The position numbers and the translations under genes were made by a program. A model generated the notes under the pieces. It was given only the letters and a program-made list of their open reading frames with translations, searched no databases and was not told the origin of the DNA. DNA of 64,000 nucleotides from JALZMG01 sp963844175 (lineage in GTDB: Bacteria > Actinomycetota > Acidimicrobiia > Acidimicrobiales > Ilumatobacteraceae): the NCBI GenBank assembly GCA_963844175.1, contig CAWJNE010000022.1, forward strand, positions 310,001 through 374,000. Reading direction: 5' to 3'. Positions 8,441 through 17,362 of the stretch are shown here, piece by piece. How positions within the stretch are numbered: the stretch's first letter is position 1; each line of letters opens with the position of its first letter.

Positions 8441-9391
8441 ATGGCCGTCGTCGGCTGGCTGCTCGAAGGGGATCCGGCCATCCGCTGGCAGGTGCTGGAC
8501 GATCTCACGGACGCCGCGCCCGATCAGGTCGCCGCCGAGCAGGCGCGCGTCGAGCACGAGGGGTGGGGTGCCCGCCTGCTGGCGTTGCAGGGTGCCGACG
8601 GCCTGTGGGACGGCGGCGCCTGCTTCCCGGCCGGCTACACCGGCGACGAGCCCGGGCAACCGTGGACGCCGACGATGCACACCCTGCAGACGCTGCAGAT
8701 CCTCGGGGTCGACCCCTCGTCCGAGGCGGTCTGCGGCGCGATCGCGCTCGTCGCCGAACACGGGCATTGGGAGCACGCCGGTCAGCGCTACTTCGACGGC
8801 GAGGTCGAGCCGTGCATCAACGGGCGCACGATCGAGTCCGGGGCCTACTTCGGGGTGGACGTCGATGGGCTCGTCGAGCGGATCCTCGGCGAGCGGATGG
8901 CGGACGGCGGGTGGAACTGCGAGGCCGAGAACGGATCGGTGCGCTCGTCGTTCGACACCACGATCGACGTGCTCGACGGCCTGCTGGCGTACGAGGGGGC
9001 GACCGGTGGTTCCGCTGCGGTGGGCGCGGCCCGCCGCAGCGGCGAGGAGTACCTGCTCGCGCGCGGCCTCTTCCGGCGCCAGACCACGGGCGAGGTCGCC
9101 GATCCCGGGTACCTGGAGTTCGCCTTCCCGTACTACTGGCACCACGACGTGCTGCGCGCCCTCGACTACTTCCGCCGCGCCGGCGGCGACCCGGATCCGC
9201 GGCTGGCCGAGGCGGTCGACGTCGTGCGGTCGAAGCGTCAGGCCGACGGCCGGTGGCTGCTCGACCGCGTCCATCCGGGTCGCGTCCACTTCGATCTCGA
9301 CGACGGCGTCGGCGCGCCGAGCCGGTGGAACACCCTCCGGGCGCTCCGGGTGCTCGACTGGTGGGACCGCGGCGCGGTGGCGGCGAACTGA
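8441..9391 (+). CDS. squalene-cyclase-fold (terpenoid cyclase/prenyltransferase) protein
   Basis: The 316-residue protein shows repeated alpha-alpha-barrel signatures: GADGLWDGG, GERMADGGWNCE and KRQADGRWLLDRV are QW-like motifs spaced through the chain. It is about half the length of squalene-hopene cyclase and lacks the DXDD protonation motif, so a cyclase reaction is unlikely. The family is usually annotated as a prenyltransferase/squalene-oxidase repeat protein of unknown function. Its start at ATG 8441 lies 34 nt past the edge of the LysE remnant, and its end abuts the VOC remnant, so it may sit on a segment joined by rearrangement. Confidence 0.65.
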   Translation: MAVVGWLLEGDPAIRWQVLDDLTDAAPDQVAAEQARVEHEGWGARLLALQGADGLWDGGACFPAGYTGDEPGQPWTPTMHTLQTLQILGVDPSSEAVCGAIALVAEHGHWEHAGQRYFDGEVEPCINGRTIESGAYFGVDVDGLVERILGERMADGGWNCEAENGSVRSSFDTTIDVLDGLLAYEGATGGSAAVGAARRSGEEYLLARGLFRRQTTGEVADPGYLEFAFPYYWHHDVLRALDYFRRAGGDPDPRLAEAVDVVRSKRQADGRWLLDRVHPGRVHFDLDDGVGAPSRWNTLRALRVLDWWDRGAVAAN

Positions 9392-9405
9392 CGCCCGGTG
9401 CGGCG

Positions 9406-9522
9406 TCAGGGCGGGGAGACGAAGATACAGAAGGGGTGGCCGGCCGGGTCGGCGAACACGTAGAGCGGTTCCTCGGGGTCGTCGAAGCGATCGAGCAGGA
9501 TGCGCGTCGTCGGTCGCATCGG
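9406..9522 (-). pseudogene. VOC (glyoxalase/bleomycin-resistance-like) C-terminal remnant
   Basis: The minus strand reads RILLDRFDDPEEPLYVFADP and ends at a TGA with HPFCIFVSPP. This is the characteristic last beta-strand segment (ADPxGHPFC) of VOC-family proteins. Only about 38 residues remain. It is out of frame with the MOSC head that precedes it, so the two do not form a fusion protein. Confidence 0.6.
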
Positions 9523-9871
9523 CGGAGTACTCGGCGCGTCCGCCGTGCACTCCGGCTTCGACGAGGTGCACCGGGCGCGCCAGCCAGTTGCTGAGGACGG
9601 TGTCGGTCGCTTCGCCCGCCCCGACCAGGACCGTGCCGTCGGAGAGCTCGATGACGGGCCCGCTGCCTGCGACCAGTCTCGCCGCGGCCTCGAGGAGCTG
9701 CGGCTCGCGCCGCCCCGTCAGCACGAGTCCGGTGCGCTCGTCACGGACGCCCCATCGCCGATCGCCATCCACGCCGTCGGTCCGGATCTCGACGGCGGGG
9801 AGGCGCTCACCCTGCATCGACTTCACCGGGTACCGCCACAGCTGCACGACCACCACATCACTCGACGTCAC
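9523..9871 (-). pseudogene. MOSC-domain protein, N-terminal remnant
   Basis: From a start at 9871 the minus strand encodes VVVVQLWRYPVKSMQGERL, DGVDGDRRWGVRDE and ARPVHLVEAGVHGGRAEYSA. This is the N-terminal beta-barrel and first part of a MOSC sulfur-carrier protein, a family usually around 250-280 residues long. Homology stops near 9523, where the sequence becomes the tail of a VOC protein in another frame. The remaining open frame down to 8411 is antisense to other genes and not protein-like. It looks like a deletion junction between two same-strand genes, or an assembly join. Confidence 0.62.
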
Positions 9872-9984
9872 CAGCCCCCTCCGCTACCGGTCGCGGCCGA
9901 CGTCGTGCGTCGCCGGATGCCGTCGGTGCGGACCGCAGGACGGGGGTGTTGTGGCGGGGAGCTTCGTCGGCCTGGCCGTCATGG

Positions 9985-11439
9985 TCACATCCCATCCAGG
10001 CAGCGGGATTCGTTGCTCGCAGGCTGCCCAACGAGGCGATCGCGCCGGTGGGATGGTGTGGCTCCCGTTGCGGCACTCGCCGTCGAGCCGAGCAGGGCCG
10101 CGGCACCGCTCGGCCGCCGACCGACGAGATACCACACCTCCATCGCGCCCTTGCCCTTGACGGCGATCGTGCCCCTCGGCTCGCAGTGGAACTCGTCTGC
10201 GAGCAGTTCGTAGGTGGCCCGAGTGATCTGGATCCGCCCCGTCGTCCCGTGCGATTCCATCCGGCTGGCGGTGTTGACGGCATCTCCCCACAGGTCGTAC
10301 AGGAAGCGCTTGCGGCCGATCACGCCGGCCACGACCGGACCCGAGTTGATCCCCACGCGCAGTTCCAGCCCCAACTGACCGACGTCGTCGTCGGCGCGCA
10401 CCGCGTCGACCATGTCGAGCGCCATCAGCGCCAGGGCCTGGGCATGATCGGGCCGCGGTGTCGGCACGCCGGCGGCCGCCATGTAGCAATCGCCGATGGT
10501 CTTGATCTTCTCGAGTCCGTACCTGTCGGCAAGGGTGTCGAAGGAGGAGAAGAGGCGGTCGAGGATGCCGACGACCTCGGCCGGCGCGCGGCACTCCGAC
10601 CACGGCGTGAAGTTGACCACGTCGGCGAAGAGGATCGACGCTTCGCTGAAGTGATCCGCGATCGGCTGCGTCTGCGCCTTCAGCTGCTCGGCGATCGAGC
10701 GGGGCAGGATGTTGAGGAGCAGGTTCTCGGACTTGGCCTGCTCGCGTCGCAGCGAGTTGACGGCGGCGCGGCGCTGTTGCGCGAACCGCGCTAACAGCGT
10801 GAAGACGATCGTGCCCCCGACGACCACGTTGAGCGCGAGCATCGTGCTCGTGAACCAGGCTGGCGGCGCCGGCGTGATGCCGCCCAGCACCTCCCCGGCG
10901 ATCCCCGAGCCCAGGAAGACGACGACGTACGCGGCGTACCACTTCACCGCTGCTCGGACGTCGCCGAACACGAGGGCCCCCAGCGGGGCGAGGATGCCCC
11001 ACAACCCCACACCCCCGGAGTCGAGGAACCCGCCGAGCGGGATCATCGACAGCGTCGGCGCGAACAGGATGTCCAGCAGGTTCACCCGGAGCAGCTGGGC
11101 GAAGTTGCCCGTGCGGGAGAAGACGCCGATCGCGGCGAGCAGGACGACGAAGTAGACGATCGGGACGAAGCCGACCGGTGATCCGAACGCAAGGTAGAGG
11201 ACGCCCCAGAGCAGGGCGATCGGCAGGATCAGCAGGGAGATGAGGACCAGGAGCGCCTTGCTGGAGCGGGTGTCCTCGTCGTCGTGAGGATCGGCGCCGA
11301 TCGTCGCCACCCGGGCGCGTACGGCATCGGTGACGGTCCTGGTGCGACGCACCGGGTTCACGCCCCGGGACGCTACCCGTGGGGTCGACAGGCCCCGAAG
11401 TGTGAGCGACAACGGCGGATGTGTGTCGTCTGAGCTCAC
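9985..11439 (-). CDS. membrane-bound class III adenylate cyclase
   Basis: This is a nucleotidyl cyclase of 484 residues. An N-terminal region of about 45-230 has six hydrophobic helices, followed by a coiled linker (QRRAAVNSLRREQAKSENLLLNILP) and a cyclase catalytic domain (about 265-445). Metal-binding Asp lies in ILFADVVNFT, the substrate-specifying Lys in EKIKTIGDCY, the Asp in LYDLWGD and the transition-state Asn/Arg in AVNTASRM. These are the canonical adenylate-cyclase choices. The C-terminal 40 residues after YLVGRRPSG are unlike the family and may be fortuitous extension. tRNA-Gly lies just upstream of the start. Confidence 0.85.
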   Translation of the reverse strand: MSSDDTHPPLSLTLRGLSTPRVASRGVNPVRRTRTVTDAVRARVATIGADPHDDEDTRSSKALLVLISLLILPIALLWGVLYLAFGSPVGFVPIVYFVVLLAAIGVFSRTGNFAQLLRVNLLDILFAPTLSMIPLGGFLDSGGVGLWGILAPLGALVFGDVRAAVKWYAAYVVVFLGSGIAGEVLGGITPAPPAWFTSTMLALNVVVGGTIVFTLLARFAQQRRAAVNSLRREQAKSENLLLNILPRSIAEQLKAQTQPIADHFSEASILFADVVNFTPWSECRAPAEVVGILDRLFSSFDTLADRYGLEKIKTIGDCYMAAAGVPTPRPDHAQALALMALDMVDAVRADDDVGQLGLELRVGINSGPVVAGVIGRKRFLYDLWGDAVNTASRMESHGTTGRIQITRATYELLADEFHCEPRGTIAVKGKGAMEVWYLVGRRPSGAAALLGSTASAATGATPSHRRDRLVGQPASNESRCLDGM

Positions 11440-11453
11440 CGTTCGCGCCCGAT

Positions 11454-11527
11454 TGGAGCGGGTGACGGGAATCGAACCCGCACCACCAGCTTGGAAGGCT
11501 GGGGCTCTACCGTTGAGCTACACCCGC
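11454..11527 (-). tRNA. tRNA-Gly (anticodon TCC)
   Basis: The minus strand folds as a cloverleaf. A 7-bp acceptor stem pairs GCGGGTG with CACCCGC, the D-arm contains TAGCTCAACGGTAGAG, the anticodon stem-loop is CAGCCTTCCAAGCTG with anticodon TCC, and the T-arm contains GGTTCGATTCC. The discriminator is T at 11457, and CCA appears to be encoded at 11454-11456. It reads GGA/GGG-type glycine codons. Confidence 0.92.
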
Positions 11528-11671
11528 GAGCGGACCGTGACGCTAGCCGTGGTGACAGCCGAGCGCGAGGCGCATCGTGCGGCGCCACGGCTCGCGCCCG
11601 TCCGGCGCGGCGGGCGCTGCGGGACGAGTCAGAATGGGTCGGTGCCGAGGCGCGCGAGAGGGAGTGCGGAC

Positions 11672-12085
11672 ATGAACCCGTTCATCGTCGGGGTCGATGG
11701 GAGCGAGACGGCGCGGCGGGCGGCGATCACGGCCGCCGAGCTCGCGCAGCGTTGCGGTGCGCCACTGCACCTGGTGACCGGCGTGAAGCGGCGTGGCGGA
11801 CGCGAGGTCAGCGCCGGCTCCGACACGTGGCACGTCGACCCCCTGTCGGAAGCGGAGCAGTTGCTCGCCGGTCTGCGCAGTGAACTGCAGGCCCCGGAGA
11901 TCACGACCGCGGTGATGGGTGACGAGCCGGCCAAGGCGCTGTGCGAGGAGGCCGCGCGGCTCGACGCCGAGATGATCATCGTCGGCAACCGGCGGGTCCA
12001 GGGCGCGGCACGCATCCTCGGCTCCATCGCCACCGACGTGTTGCACATCGCCCCGTGCAACGTGCTCGTGGTCCACACGACCTGA
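11672..12085 (+). CDS. universal stress protein (UspA family)
   Basis: This is a single-domain UspA-like protein of 137 residues. It begins with the typical strand FIVGVDGSETARRAAITAAELA and ends with APCNVLVVHTT. The ATP-binding signature G-x2-G-x9-G-S is partly degenerate (GNRRVQGAARILGS has Arg at the second Gly). AGGGAG lies about 8 nt before the ATG. It follows tRNA-Gly on the opposite strand and has no obvious operon partner. Confidence 0.85.
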   Translation: MNPFIVGVDGSETARRAAITAAELAQRCGAPLHLVTGVKRRGGREVSAGSDTWHVDPLSEAEQLLAGLRSELQAPEITTAVMGDEPAKALCEEAARLDAEMIIVGNRRVQGAARILGSIATDVLHIAPCNVLVVHTT

Positions 12086-12104
12086 CGGCGCAGCGCCGCC
12101 GAGG

Positions 12105-12929
12105 TCAGCTGCCGACGCGCAACGTCGGGAAGGTCGTCGGCAGCCCCTTGGCCGCTACTTGGTAGAGGGTCACGTCCTCCGGCAGCCCGCGCAGCCGGTG
12201 GGCCCCGAGGCTGACGAACCGCAGCCCGCTGGCGTCGGTGTCGCGCACGGCTTCGCGGGTGTTGGCGGTGACCACGATCTGCCCGCCGTGGCCGACACCG
12301 CACACCCGCGACGTGGTGTTGACGTCCAGCCCGACGTAGTTGGACTTCGTCGACGTCGGGTAGCCGCTGTGGATCCCGATCCGCACTCTCGCCGCCGCCC
12401 CGTCCGCGGCGCCGGCCGCCTCTTCAGCCAGCGCCCGCTGGATGCCGACCGCCGCATCCACCGCGGCGCGCGGAACGTCGAAGACGGCGAAGAACTCGTC
12501 GGCGCGCGACTCGATCTCGTGGCCGCCGGCGTCGTCGGTCTGCCGCCGCAGCACGCCACACACCTCGTCGAGCAGCGCCTGGTACCCGTCGCCCAGGCGG
12601 TGCACCAGCCCCGTCGACCCCTCGATGTCGGTCATCAGCATCGTGACGAACCCGGTCGGCAAGGCCGGACCATCGGCGGCTCGCTTCTGCAGCTCACTGG
12701 TGATGAAGCCGACCGGAACGATGCGGAAGCGCTGGGCCGCCCGCAGCAGTCGGGCCCGGGCCCGATCGCGCGCGGTGTCGTCGTCGAACCGCACTTGTCC
12801 GAAGCGGGCCAGCGCGTTGCGCACGTGGGGCGCATCATGGATGGGGAGGCGGCGATCCCCTCGTCGATCGACGTAGGCGAAGGCGCGATCAGGCAGTTCG
12901 GCGCGCTCCTGCGGGCTCAAGCGGGGCAC
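12105..12929 (-). CDS. soluble class III adenylate/guanylate cyclase domain protein
   Basis: The 274-residue protein has an N-terminal helical segment of about 80 residues (HVRNALARFGQVRFDDDTARDRARARLLRAA), which I recall as the DUF6582-like domain; that name is not verified. A cyclase homology domain follows, with MLMTDIEGSTGLVHRLGD (metal Asp), ESRADEFFAVF and VGLDVNTTSRVCGVG (Asn and Arg of the active site). The Lys position reads R in ESRADE, as in the many Rv1264/Rv1625-like variants with ER-GD patterns, so activity is uncertain. It starts at GTG 12929 and runs tail-to-tail with the UspA gene. Confidence 0.75.
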   Translation of the reverse strand: MPRLSPQERAELPDRAFAYVDRRGDRRLPIHDAPHVRNALARFGQVRFDDDTARDRARARLLRAAQRFRIVPVGFITSELQKRAADGPALPTGFVTMLMTDIEGSTGLVHRLGDGYQALLDEVCGVLRRQTDDAGGHEIESRADEFFAVFDVPRAAVDAAVGIQRALAEEAAGAADGAAARVRIGIHSGYPTSTKSNYVGLDVNTTSRVCGVGHGGQIVVTANTREAVRDTDASGLRFVSLGAHRLRGLPEDVTLYQVAAKGLPTTFPTLRVGS

Positions 12930-12993
12930 GGGGTCGACGCTAACAAGGGGGTGTCACAGCGATCCCGGGCACCCATCACACGGCACCAGCAGG

Positions 12994-14373
12994 TCACGGA
13001 GAGTCGGCGGCCGGTTCGTGCGGCGAGGACGACGCCGCACCGGTGGGCAGCGGGACGGGCGAGGCGCACGGGTACGGCGCCGCTGGCGTCAGGCGTTCGG
13101 TCAGCAGGTCGTCGGCGCACCGCTCGCCGGCCAGCACCCGGCGATCGCGCAGGGCCGGCCCGATCCACAGCAGGGCGAGGAAGAGGATGCCGAGGGAGGT
13201 CCAGGCGATCGTCGCCCGGGCGCCGATCACCTCCATCATCGGCCCCGCCACGCCGTACCCGGCGGCCATGCCGATCATCGTCAGGACGGCCATCGCAGCG
13301 AACGCGCGGCCGCGGACGGCTTCGGGCACCGACTCGACGACCAGCACTTCCCCGAGCACCAACTCGGGACCCATCGCCACGCCCCAGATCAGCCAGCCGA
13401 CCGGCAGCAGCCACGGCTCGAAGGCCACGACGCCGATCACGGACGACACGGCATAGATCGGCGCCGAGATGATCAGGATCACGGTCAGCGGGAGCCGGAA
13501 CGTGCGGCTCCCGGCCCACGCCAGCCCGGCCGTGGAGCCGACCCCGTAGGCGGCGATCGACAGGCCGTACCACGCGTCGGCGACGCCGAGGTCCTCTTCG
13601 AACCACACGATGGCCGCCGCCATCACGATGGCCACGGTGGCCATCACGACCGTCCAGTAGAGGATCAGCCGCCGCACCATCGGCGGGCCGAGGAGCACCC
13701 GCACGCCCTCGAGCATGGAGTCGAGGCGCTCCCGCAAGCCCTGGCCGTCGTTGGTCGCTCGGCGGGAGGCCAAGGAGCGGTCGAGCCCCCGGACGGTCGC
13801 CAGCATCAGCAGGGCCAGCACGAACGTCGCTGCGTTCAACAGGAGCGCCCGTCGCGGTCCGGTCAGGGTGACGGCGAGCGCACCGACCGCCGGCCCGATG
13901 GTGTACGAGATCGCCTGCACGAACCGGCGCAACGCCAGCACCTGTTGGAGATCGCCGTCGGCGTGCTCGGGCACCATCGCGTCGAACGACGGGTTGTCGA
14001 GCTGGCCGCCGGCGCGGGCCAGCACGCCGAGCACGATCGCCAGCCACAGCGGTCCTGCGGCGACGGCGGCCACCAGCAGGGCGGCGCGTGCGAGGTACGA
14101 GGCGATGAGCACCTTGCGCCGGTCGAAGGCGTCGGCCAGCACGCCGCCGACGACGCCGAGCACGACCCCGGCCAGCAGCTCGGCCATGAACGTCAGCGAC
14201 GTGGCCAGCGGCGATCCGGTGCGGGCGTACACGTACAGGGGGAGCGCGACGGTGGTGATGCCGTCGCCCAGCTCGGACACGAACTGGGCGGAGACCATCC
14301 GCCGGAACTGCGGCCGGCGCAGTGGGCCGAACACGGCGAGCCGCGACGGGCGGGCCACCGTCGAGACGCTCAC
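12994..14373 (-). CDS. MFS transporter
   Basis: This is a major facilitator superfamily exporter of about 459 residues with 12 predicted helices. The loop 2-3 motif GVLADAFDRRKVLIASY (the DR-R signature) is near residue 65, and its counterpart lies after helix 8. The DHA3/MFS_3 subgroup, which includes drug efflux pumps, is the best fit. I chose GTG 14373 because similarity starts at RPSRLAVFGPLRRPQFRRM; the frame is open further up, across the divergent sulfatase start. The last 45 residues are Pro/Ser-rich. The substrate is unknown. Confidence 0.82.
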   Translation of the reverse strand: MSVSTVARPSRLAVFGPLRRPQFRRMVSAQFVSELGDGITTVALPLYVYARTGSPLATSLTFMAELLAGVVLGVVGGVLADAFDRRKVLIASYLARAALLVAAVAAGPLWLAIVLGVLARAGGQLDNPSFDAMVPEHADGDLQQVLALRRFVQAISYTIGPAVGALAVTLTGPRRALLLNAATFVLALLMLATVRGLDRSLASRRATNDGQGLRERLDSMLEGVRVLLGPPMVRRLILYWTVVMATVAIVMAAAIVWFEEDLGVADAWYGLSIAAYGVGSTAGLAWAGSRTFRLPLTVILIISAPIYAVSSVIGVVAFEPWLLPVGWLIWGVAMGPELVLGEVLVVESVPEAVRGRAFAAMAVLTMIGMAAGYGVAGPMMEVIGARATIAWTSLGILFLALLWIGPALRDRRVLAGERCADDLLTERLTPAAPYPCASPVPLPTGAASSSPHEPAADSP

Positions 14374-14446
14374 GATCCGGACGGTACGGCCTCCACCGCA
14401 CTCGGGGTCAAGCGGTTGGGTGCCGCACGGGGCCATGCTGGTCGGG

Positions 14447-15964
14447 ATGAACCACGGCGTGTCCACCCCGCGCAACGCGGTGGTCGTCCTCCTCGACAGC
14501 CTCAACCGGACGATGGTCGGCGCCTACGGCGGCGCAGAGTTCGACACGCCGAACCTCGACCGTGTTGCGGCTCGCTCCGTTCGCTTCGATCGCCATTACG
14601 CCGGCTCGCTGCCGTGCATGCCGGCTCGCCACGACCTGCTCACCGGTTCGCTCGACTTCCTGTGGCGCCCCTGGGGCTCGATCGAGGTGTGGGAGGACCC
14701 CGTCACGTACGACCTGCGGCGCAACGGCGTGGTGACGATGCTCGTCTCCGACCACCCGCACCTGTTCGAGACAGGCGGCGAGAACTACCACACCGACTTC
14801 TCGGCCTGGGACTACGTGCGCGGCCACGAGGACGATCCGTGGCGCACGGCGCCCGACCCGAGCGCCATCGGCGCGCCGACCCTCCCGCCGCAGTTCCCTC
14901 GCCACTGGGACGTGTCGCGCACCTGGTTCCGTGAGGAGGAGGACTTCCCCGGTCCGCGGGTGATGTCGGCGGCGGCGCGGTGGCTCGGCGAGCTGGCGCC
15001 GGCGGGGGAGCGGTTCCTGCTCGTCGTCGACGAGTTCGACCCGCACGAGCCGTTCGACACGCCCGAACCCTGGGCCGGCCGGTACGACCCGACGTGGTCG
15101 GGTCCGCGGATGATCTGGCCGCCGTACACCCGTGACGCCGTCGCCAGCGGGGCCATGACGCAACGCGAGGTGGAGCACCTGCGAGCCAACTACGGCTCGA
15201 AGCTGGCGATGATCGACCACTGGCTGGGCAGGGTGCTCGACACGTTCGACGAGCGCGGCTGGTGGGAGGACACGGTGCTCGTGGTCTGCACGGATCACGG
15301 CCACTACCTCGGCGAGCACGACGTCGTCGGCAAACCTGGCGTGCCGGTCTACGAGACCATGGGGCACCTGCCGCTCTTCATCGCCTGGCCGGGCGTCTCG
15401 CCCGGGCGTTGTGATGCGCTGACGACGACGGTCGACCTGCACGCCACGTTGTGCGAGGTGTTCGACGTGACGCCGGAGCATCGGACGCACGGTCGCTCGC
15501 TGGTGCCGCTGGTGACCGGCGCGGCGTCGGCAGTGCGCGAGTGGGCCGTGATGGGCGTGTGGGGCCGGGAGGTCAGCGTCACCGACGGTCATCGCACCTA
15601 CGCCCGAGCGCCGACCGGCGACAACGCCCCACTGTCGATGTGGTCGAACCGGTGGTCGACCATGCCCGTCCACGCCTTCCCGACGCTGCGCCTCCCTCGG
15701 CCCGACGACCGCGCCCGGCTGGACCGGATGCCGGGGTCGACCGTGCCCGTGATCCGACAGCCGTTCGCCGCCGGCGACGACGTGCCGTTCTGGGCGCGCA
15801 CCCGCTTCGACGGCCACCGCCTCTACGACCTGGACGTCGACCCCGGCGAGCGGGAGGACCGAACGGGCGAGGCGCTCGAAGCGGAGCTGGTCGAGTTGCT
15901 GCGCACGGCGCTCACCGAGCTCGAAGCCCCCGACGACCAACGTGTCCGCCTCGGCCTGACGTGA
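14447..15964 (+). CDS. sulfatase (formylglycine-dependent)
   Basis: This is a sulfatase-family hydrolase of about 505 residues. The formylglycine signature C-x-P-x-R is present (LPCMPARHDLLTGS) near residue 63. Metal ligands appear in VVLLDSLN and in VVCTDHGHYLGEHD. The C-terminal end (RLYDLDVDPGEREDRTG) is the usual sulfatase_C turn. No signal peptide is seen, so it probably acts in the cytoplasm; phosphonate or choline-sulfate hydrolases are alternatives in the family. ATG 14447 is preferred, and ATG 14435 is in frame. The gene is divergent from the MFS transporter. Confidence 0.85.
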   Translation: MNHGVSTPRNAVVVLLDSLNRTMVGAYGGAEFDTPNLDRVAARSVRFDRHYAGSLPCMPARHDLLTGSLDFLWRPWGSIEVWEDPVTYDLRRNGVVTMLVSDHPHLFETGGENYHTDFSAWDYVRGHEDDPWRTAPDPSAIGAPTLPPQFPRHWDVSRTWFREEEDFPGPRVMSAAARWLGELAPAGERFLLVVDEFDPHEPFDTPEPWAGRYDPTWSGPRMIWPPYTRDAVASGAMTQREVEHLRANYGSKLAMIDHWLGRVLDTFDERGWWEDTVLVVCTDHGHYLGEHDVVGKPGVPVYETMGHLPLFIAWPGVSPGRCDALTTTVDLHATLCEVFDVTPEHRTHGRSLVPLVTGAASAVREWAVMGVWGREVSVTDGHRTYARAPTGDNAPLSMWSNRWSTMPVHAFPTLRLPRPDDRARLDRMPGSTVPVIRQPFAAGDDVPFWARTRFDGHRLYDLDVDPGEREDRTGEALEAELVELLRTALTELEAPDDQRVRLGLT

Positions 15965-15999
15965 TCGTCCCCGGCTCGTCGCGCCGGAGCGCGGTGAGC

Positions 16000-16038
16000 G
16001 GTGAGCGGTGAGGGGCCATGGTGCCCTCACCGCTCACC
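16000..16038 (+). terminator. strong hairpin between sulfatase and Zur genes
   Basis: A 15-bp near-perfect stem (GGTGAGCGGTGAGGG pairing with CCCTCACCGCTCACC) encloses a short loop containing CCATGGT. It begins 36 nt after the sulfatase stop. There is no T tract, as is common for actinobacterial terminators. The left arm contains three direct GGTGAGC/GGTGAGG copies. It could also act as a protein-binding site for the gene that follows. Confidence 0.5.
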
Positions 16039-16071
16039 TCAACGCCGCTGGGTCGGTAGCTTTCGGGAACG

Positions 16072-16521
16072 ATGGATGTTCGGGCGCGACGTGATCTCGA
16101 CGAGGACGTGCAGACCCGCCTCGCCGGCAGGGAACACCGGTACACGTCCGGGCGCCGGGCGCTCGTCGATGCGCTGGCGCGCGCCGACGGCCCCGTGACC
16201 TTGCCCGAGCTGCTGGCCATCGACCCGGCGCTGGCGCTCAGCTCGACGTACCGCAACCTGGCGGTGATGGAGGAGGCGGGTGTCGTCCGCCGGCTCGTGC
16301 ACGGCGCCGACCACGCCCACTACGAGCTGGCCGAGGAGCTGACCCGCCACCACCACCACCTGATCTGCGAGTCGTGCGGTTCGGTCAGCGACGTGACGTT
16401 CGACGAGCGCCTCGAGCGATCCCTCGGGCGGACGTTCCAGCGCGTCGCTGACGAGACCGGGTTCGTGCCCCGCCACCACGCGATCGACCTCTTCGGTCGC
16501 TGCCGGGACTGCGCCGCCTAG
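16072..16521 (+). CDS. zur: Fur-family metalloregulator, probably Zur
   Basis: This is a Fur-family repressor of 149 residues. It has an N-terminal winged helix (YTSGRRALVDALARADGPVTLPELL, then STYRNLAVMEEAGVVRRL), the H-rich hinge RHHHHLICESCGSV and a second structural Cys pair CRDC near the end. The neighbouring znuA/B/C genes point to zinc sensing. The ATG at 16072 follows a TAGCTT box by 9 nt, so the message may be leaderless. It runs convergently into znuC. Confidence 0.85.
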   Translation: MDVRARRDLDEDVQTRLAGREHRYTSGRRALVDALARADGPVTLPELLAIDPALALSSTYRNLAVMEEAGVVRRLVHGADHAHYELAEELTRHHHHLICESCGSVSDVTFDERLERSLGRTFQRVADETGFVPRHHAIDLFGRCRDCAA

Positions 16522-16537
16522 CGAGCGCCGACCGCAC

Positions 16538-17353
16538 TCAGCGCGGAGCGTGCGGGCCGTGGTGGCCGTGGGCACCGTCGTCGATGGCGACGAACCGGTC
16601 GCCGAGATCGAGCAGGCTCGACCCATAGGCGAGGCGCAGGTGGTCCGCCGTCAGCACCGCTCGTGGGCGACCGGCGGCGACGACCTGTCCGGCCAGCAGC
16701 ACCACCTCGTCGGCGCGCGCCGCCTCGTCGAGGTCGTGGGTGGCGATCAGCACGGTCGATCCGGCGTCGCGCTCGGCGGCGACGACGCTGCGGATGCGGT
16801 CCGCCGACGGCAGGTCGAGGCCGGCGACCGGCTCATCGAGCAGCAGCACGGCGGCCTCCTGGGCCAGTCCCTGGGCCACGAACACGCGCTGGCGTTGGCC
16901 ACCGGACAGCTCGGCCAGCTGACGTCGGGCCAGGTCGGCGACGTCCAGTCGCTCCATCGCCGCACGGATGATCTGGCGATCCGACGGTCGCAGTCGTCGG
17001 ACCGGACCACGCCGGGCGGCCCGGGCGAGGGCGACGACCTCCTCGACGGTGACCAACAGGTGGGCCGACACGGCCGTCGCCTGCAGCACGTACGCCACCC
17101 GGCCGCGAGCCTCGACCGGATCGCCGTCGAGCACGGTCACCCGTCCGGCAGCGGGACGCAGCAGCCCGGCGATGGTGTGCAACAGGGTCGTCTTGCCGGA
17201 GCCGTTGGAGCCCACCAGTGCCGTCACCCCGGGGCGCAGCCGCAGGGACGGGACCTGGAGGACCGATCGGCCCTGCCGGACGACGTCGACGCCCTCGAAG
17301 GTGATCGTCGGAGCGGCACCCGCCGTCAATGCACGCCGGGGTGCGCTCACCAC
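16538..17353 (-). CDS. znuC: zinc ABC transporter ATP-binding protein
   Basis: This is an ABC ATPase of about 271 residues: Walker A GSNGSGKTT, Q-loop VLQATAV, signature LSGGQRQRV, Walker B VLLLDEP and switch His in ATHDLDE. The C terminus is His-rich (DDGAHGHHGPHAPR), which fits zinc handling. The GTG at 17353 (or the adjacent one at 17350) begins the family match. The gene is on the opposite strand from znuA and znuB, an unusual split; the 25-bp gap to znuA must hold both promoters. Confidence 0.88.
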   Translation of the reverse strand: MVSAPRRALTAGAAPTITFEGVDVVRQGRSVLQVPSLRLRPGVTALVGSNGSGKTTLLHTIAGLLRPAAGRVTVLDGDPVEARGRVAYVLQATAVSAHLLVTVEEVVALARAARRGPVRRLRPSDRQIIRAAMERLDVADLARRQLAELSGGQRQRVFVAQGLAQEAAVLLLDEPVAGLDLPSADRIRSVVAAERDAGSTVLIATHDLDEAARADEVVLLAGQVVAAGRPRAVLTADHLRLAYGSSLLDLGDRFVAIDDGAHGHHGPHAPR

Positions 17354-17362
17354 GAGGGGGAC

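Noticed and set aside
8411..9871. A 486-codon minus-strand frame as one protein
   Set aside because: Only its first roughly 117 codons resemble MOSC; the rest is antisense to the squalene-cyclase-fold gene.
11330..12085. A 251-codon frame reading through the UspA gene
   Set aside because: Its middle contains the typical peptide from translating an antisense tRNA-Gly; the real gene starts at 11672 with a ribosome site.
13715..14446. Extension of the sulfatase gene far upstream
   Set aside because: The open frame there is antisense to the MFS transporter; the family N terminus begins at 14447.
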